A DNA stretch of 64,000 bases. Source: Oopsacas minuta. Lineage: Eukaryota; Porifera; Hexactinellida; Lyssacinosida; Leucopsacidae. Location: the NCBI GenBank assembly GCA_024704765.1, contig JAKMXF010000277.1, positions 186,001-250,000 of the forward strand, written 5' to 3'. The notes under the pieces were generated by a model. The model saw only the letters and a list, made by a program, of their open reading frames with translations, was not told where the DNA came from and made no database searches. A program made the position numbers and the translations under genes. Below, one piece after another: positions 63,046 through 64,000 of the stretch; positions within the stretch are counted from its first letter, which is position 1; each line of letters starts with the position of its first letter.

Positions 63046-64000
63046 GCAACCTGTTGATATTGTTGCTTTTGTTTTTGTTGAGATAATAACAATGAAAGCG
63101 ATGGATTGGCAAGGAATGACAATGGATTTTCTATAGGTGATGGTTGAGTGTTGAGAAGTGTGGCTGTGAGTGCGTTTAACTCTGTCAAAGGATTATGTAC
63201 AATATTCTGCTTACTCAAAGACATTGAATTTATCAAAGTGTTCAGAATCGTGTTATCAGTTGCTGGCGATAATAATGGTGAACTATTGAATGCGGATTTA
63301 CTATTAGGCAACATTGACTGCATCAGGACAGCTAATAGTATCTGTTGCGTAACGTTATCTGGGTATATATTTCTTTGTATAGTTTGGAAAGCTTGTATCA
63401 GTTCATTTGATCTGTTAATATTAACAGAGTTTGTTATGTGCTGGTTATCAAATACTTGTGGGATTGTGGCGGAAAAATTTGGTGTTTCAGAAGTTGTTGA
63501 AATTGTTAATGGTTGCTCTCTGAGAGATTTCGCGAATGCTGATGCTAGATTTGGGTCGCTTAAAACCGCGCTAAGCTCCTGGGGGAGCGGAGGAGGAGGT
63601 GGAGGTGTATGTTCAGTGGGTAAGGTTGTTGGGAGGGGTGGAGCTACACCAGGTGGCGGTGGTTCTTTCTCCTTATTATTCGCGGAAAATATCTCAGCTT
63701 GAGTGGCTAAAAGCGCGAGTTTATCAGAGCTAGCCGTCAGCATAGTAGGAGGCAGTTGTAAAGAAGCATTAACGCTTACTGTCTGTACAGGTATAGGGTA
63801 TCGGATAGGAGCAACTCCTGGCGTAGGATATGACTCACTATATTTGTAATAAACATTTTCCTGATTATTATAGAACTCTTCTGAAGGGTGAAGCAATGGC
63901 TGATGATTCACGAAGTAATCAGGATTCTCTTTGGGGAAATTTGGGTATGAAATGCCATGTTTTCGAGGTTTTTTGGGACGTTTGTAATCATGTCTTTCGT
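62349..64000 (-). CDS. SETD2: SETD2 C-terminal part (WW and SRI domains), 5' end outside the window
   Basis: The frame is open from the right edge to the stop at 62349, about 550 residues, with no intron. The visible N-terminal part is basic (RPKKPRKHG), then Pro/Ser/Asn-rich with PPPPP runs and a polyQ tract. A WW domain follows: LPLNWRETTDPTGKSYYYN and TRETQWERP (plus-strand 62845-62940), equivalent to the LPPNWKTARDPEGKIYYYH of human SETD2. The C-terminal SRI domain has RVSKHVIGILGEYRKPDCRY, then GRISATEDFKYLARKLTYAI and YMKKFGPLYKRG, matching human PYRKPDCKVGRITTTEDFKHLARKL and YMQKFGAVYK. SRI binds the Ser2/Ser5-phosphorylated CTD of RNA polymerase II and couples H3K36 trimethylation to elongation. 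The SET domain must lie beyond the window. Confidence 0.93.
62998..63045 (-). repeat. (CAA)n microsatellite encoding the SETD2 polyQ tract
   Basis: Uninterrupted TTG trinucleotides on the plus strand, CAA (Gln) on the coding strand, about 16 codons. Pure CAA without CAG interruptions suggests an unstable, length-variable tract. Confidence 0.9.

Overview
The window is nuclear DNA of a small, AT-rich animal genome. Genes are split by short GT-AG introns (about 120-620 bp, with two exceptions above 3 kb), and several are intronless. The gene set is metazoan: an Msx-class homeobox gene, an iodotyrosine deiodinase, an axonemal CCDC40 (so the animal has motile cilia), a RETREG/FAM134 ER-phagy receptor, PA2G4/EBP1 and the WW-SRI end of SETD2. 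The species cannot be fixed from the sequence. A compact, fast-evolving invertebrate, perhaps a reduced spiralian such as an orthonectid, would fit, but that is a guess.

Layout, left to right. 1-2527: a minus-strand gene with two Ras-association-like segments, running off the left edge. 2.5-8.3 kb: no gene, several MITEs. 8.3-9.2 kb: iodotyrosine deiodinase. 11.1-14.4 kb: two paralogous intronless seven-helix receptors, tail to tail, best described as divergent Frizzled/Smoothened-like. 15.35-20.93 kb: CCDC40, which resolves into 11 exons with consistent phase, sharing a 228-bp head-to-head promoter with gamma-glutamylcyclotransferase (21.16-21.68 kb). 22.1-23.6 kb: two-exon RETREG homologue with a C-terminal LIR. 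24.0-27.8 kb: a large single-exon protein with an RS-rich centre and nine zinc fingers that alternate C2HC and C2H2, head to head with a small one-helix protein. 31.1-32.6 kb: a PLP decarboxylase of the CSAD/GAD group. 33.7-43.0 kb: Msx, for which two 5' exons are proposed here. 43-54.9 kb: a gene-poor stretch full of nested MITEs. 54.9-58.2 kb: a tandem pair of AIG1/GIMAP-like GTPases with coiled coils and CaaX ends; the duplicated unit carries a Tc1 transposase relic. 59.4-61.4 kb: PA2G4. 62.35-64.0 kb: C-terminus of SETD2, running off the right edge.

The genes are mostly unrelated housekeeping and developmental loci, not one pathway. The local arrangements that carry meaning are the two divergent promoters, the inverted receptor pair and the tandem GTPase pair. 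The repeat landscape is dominated by short TA-flanked elements with CAGT ends (pogo/Tc1-mariner type), with hAT-like minis and three clear cases of one element inserted in another. Exon coordinates come from reading splice sites and phase by hand; no alignment or transcript data were available.
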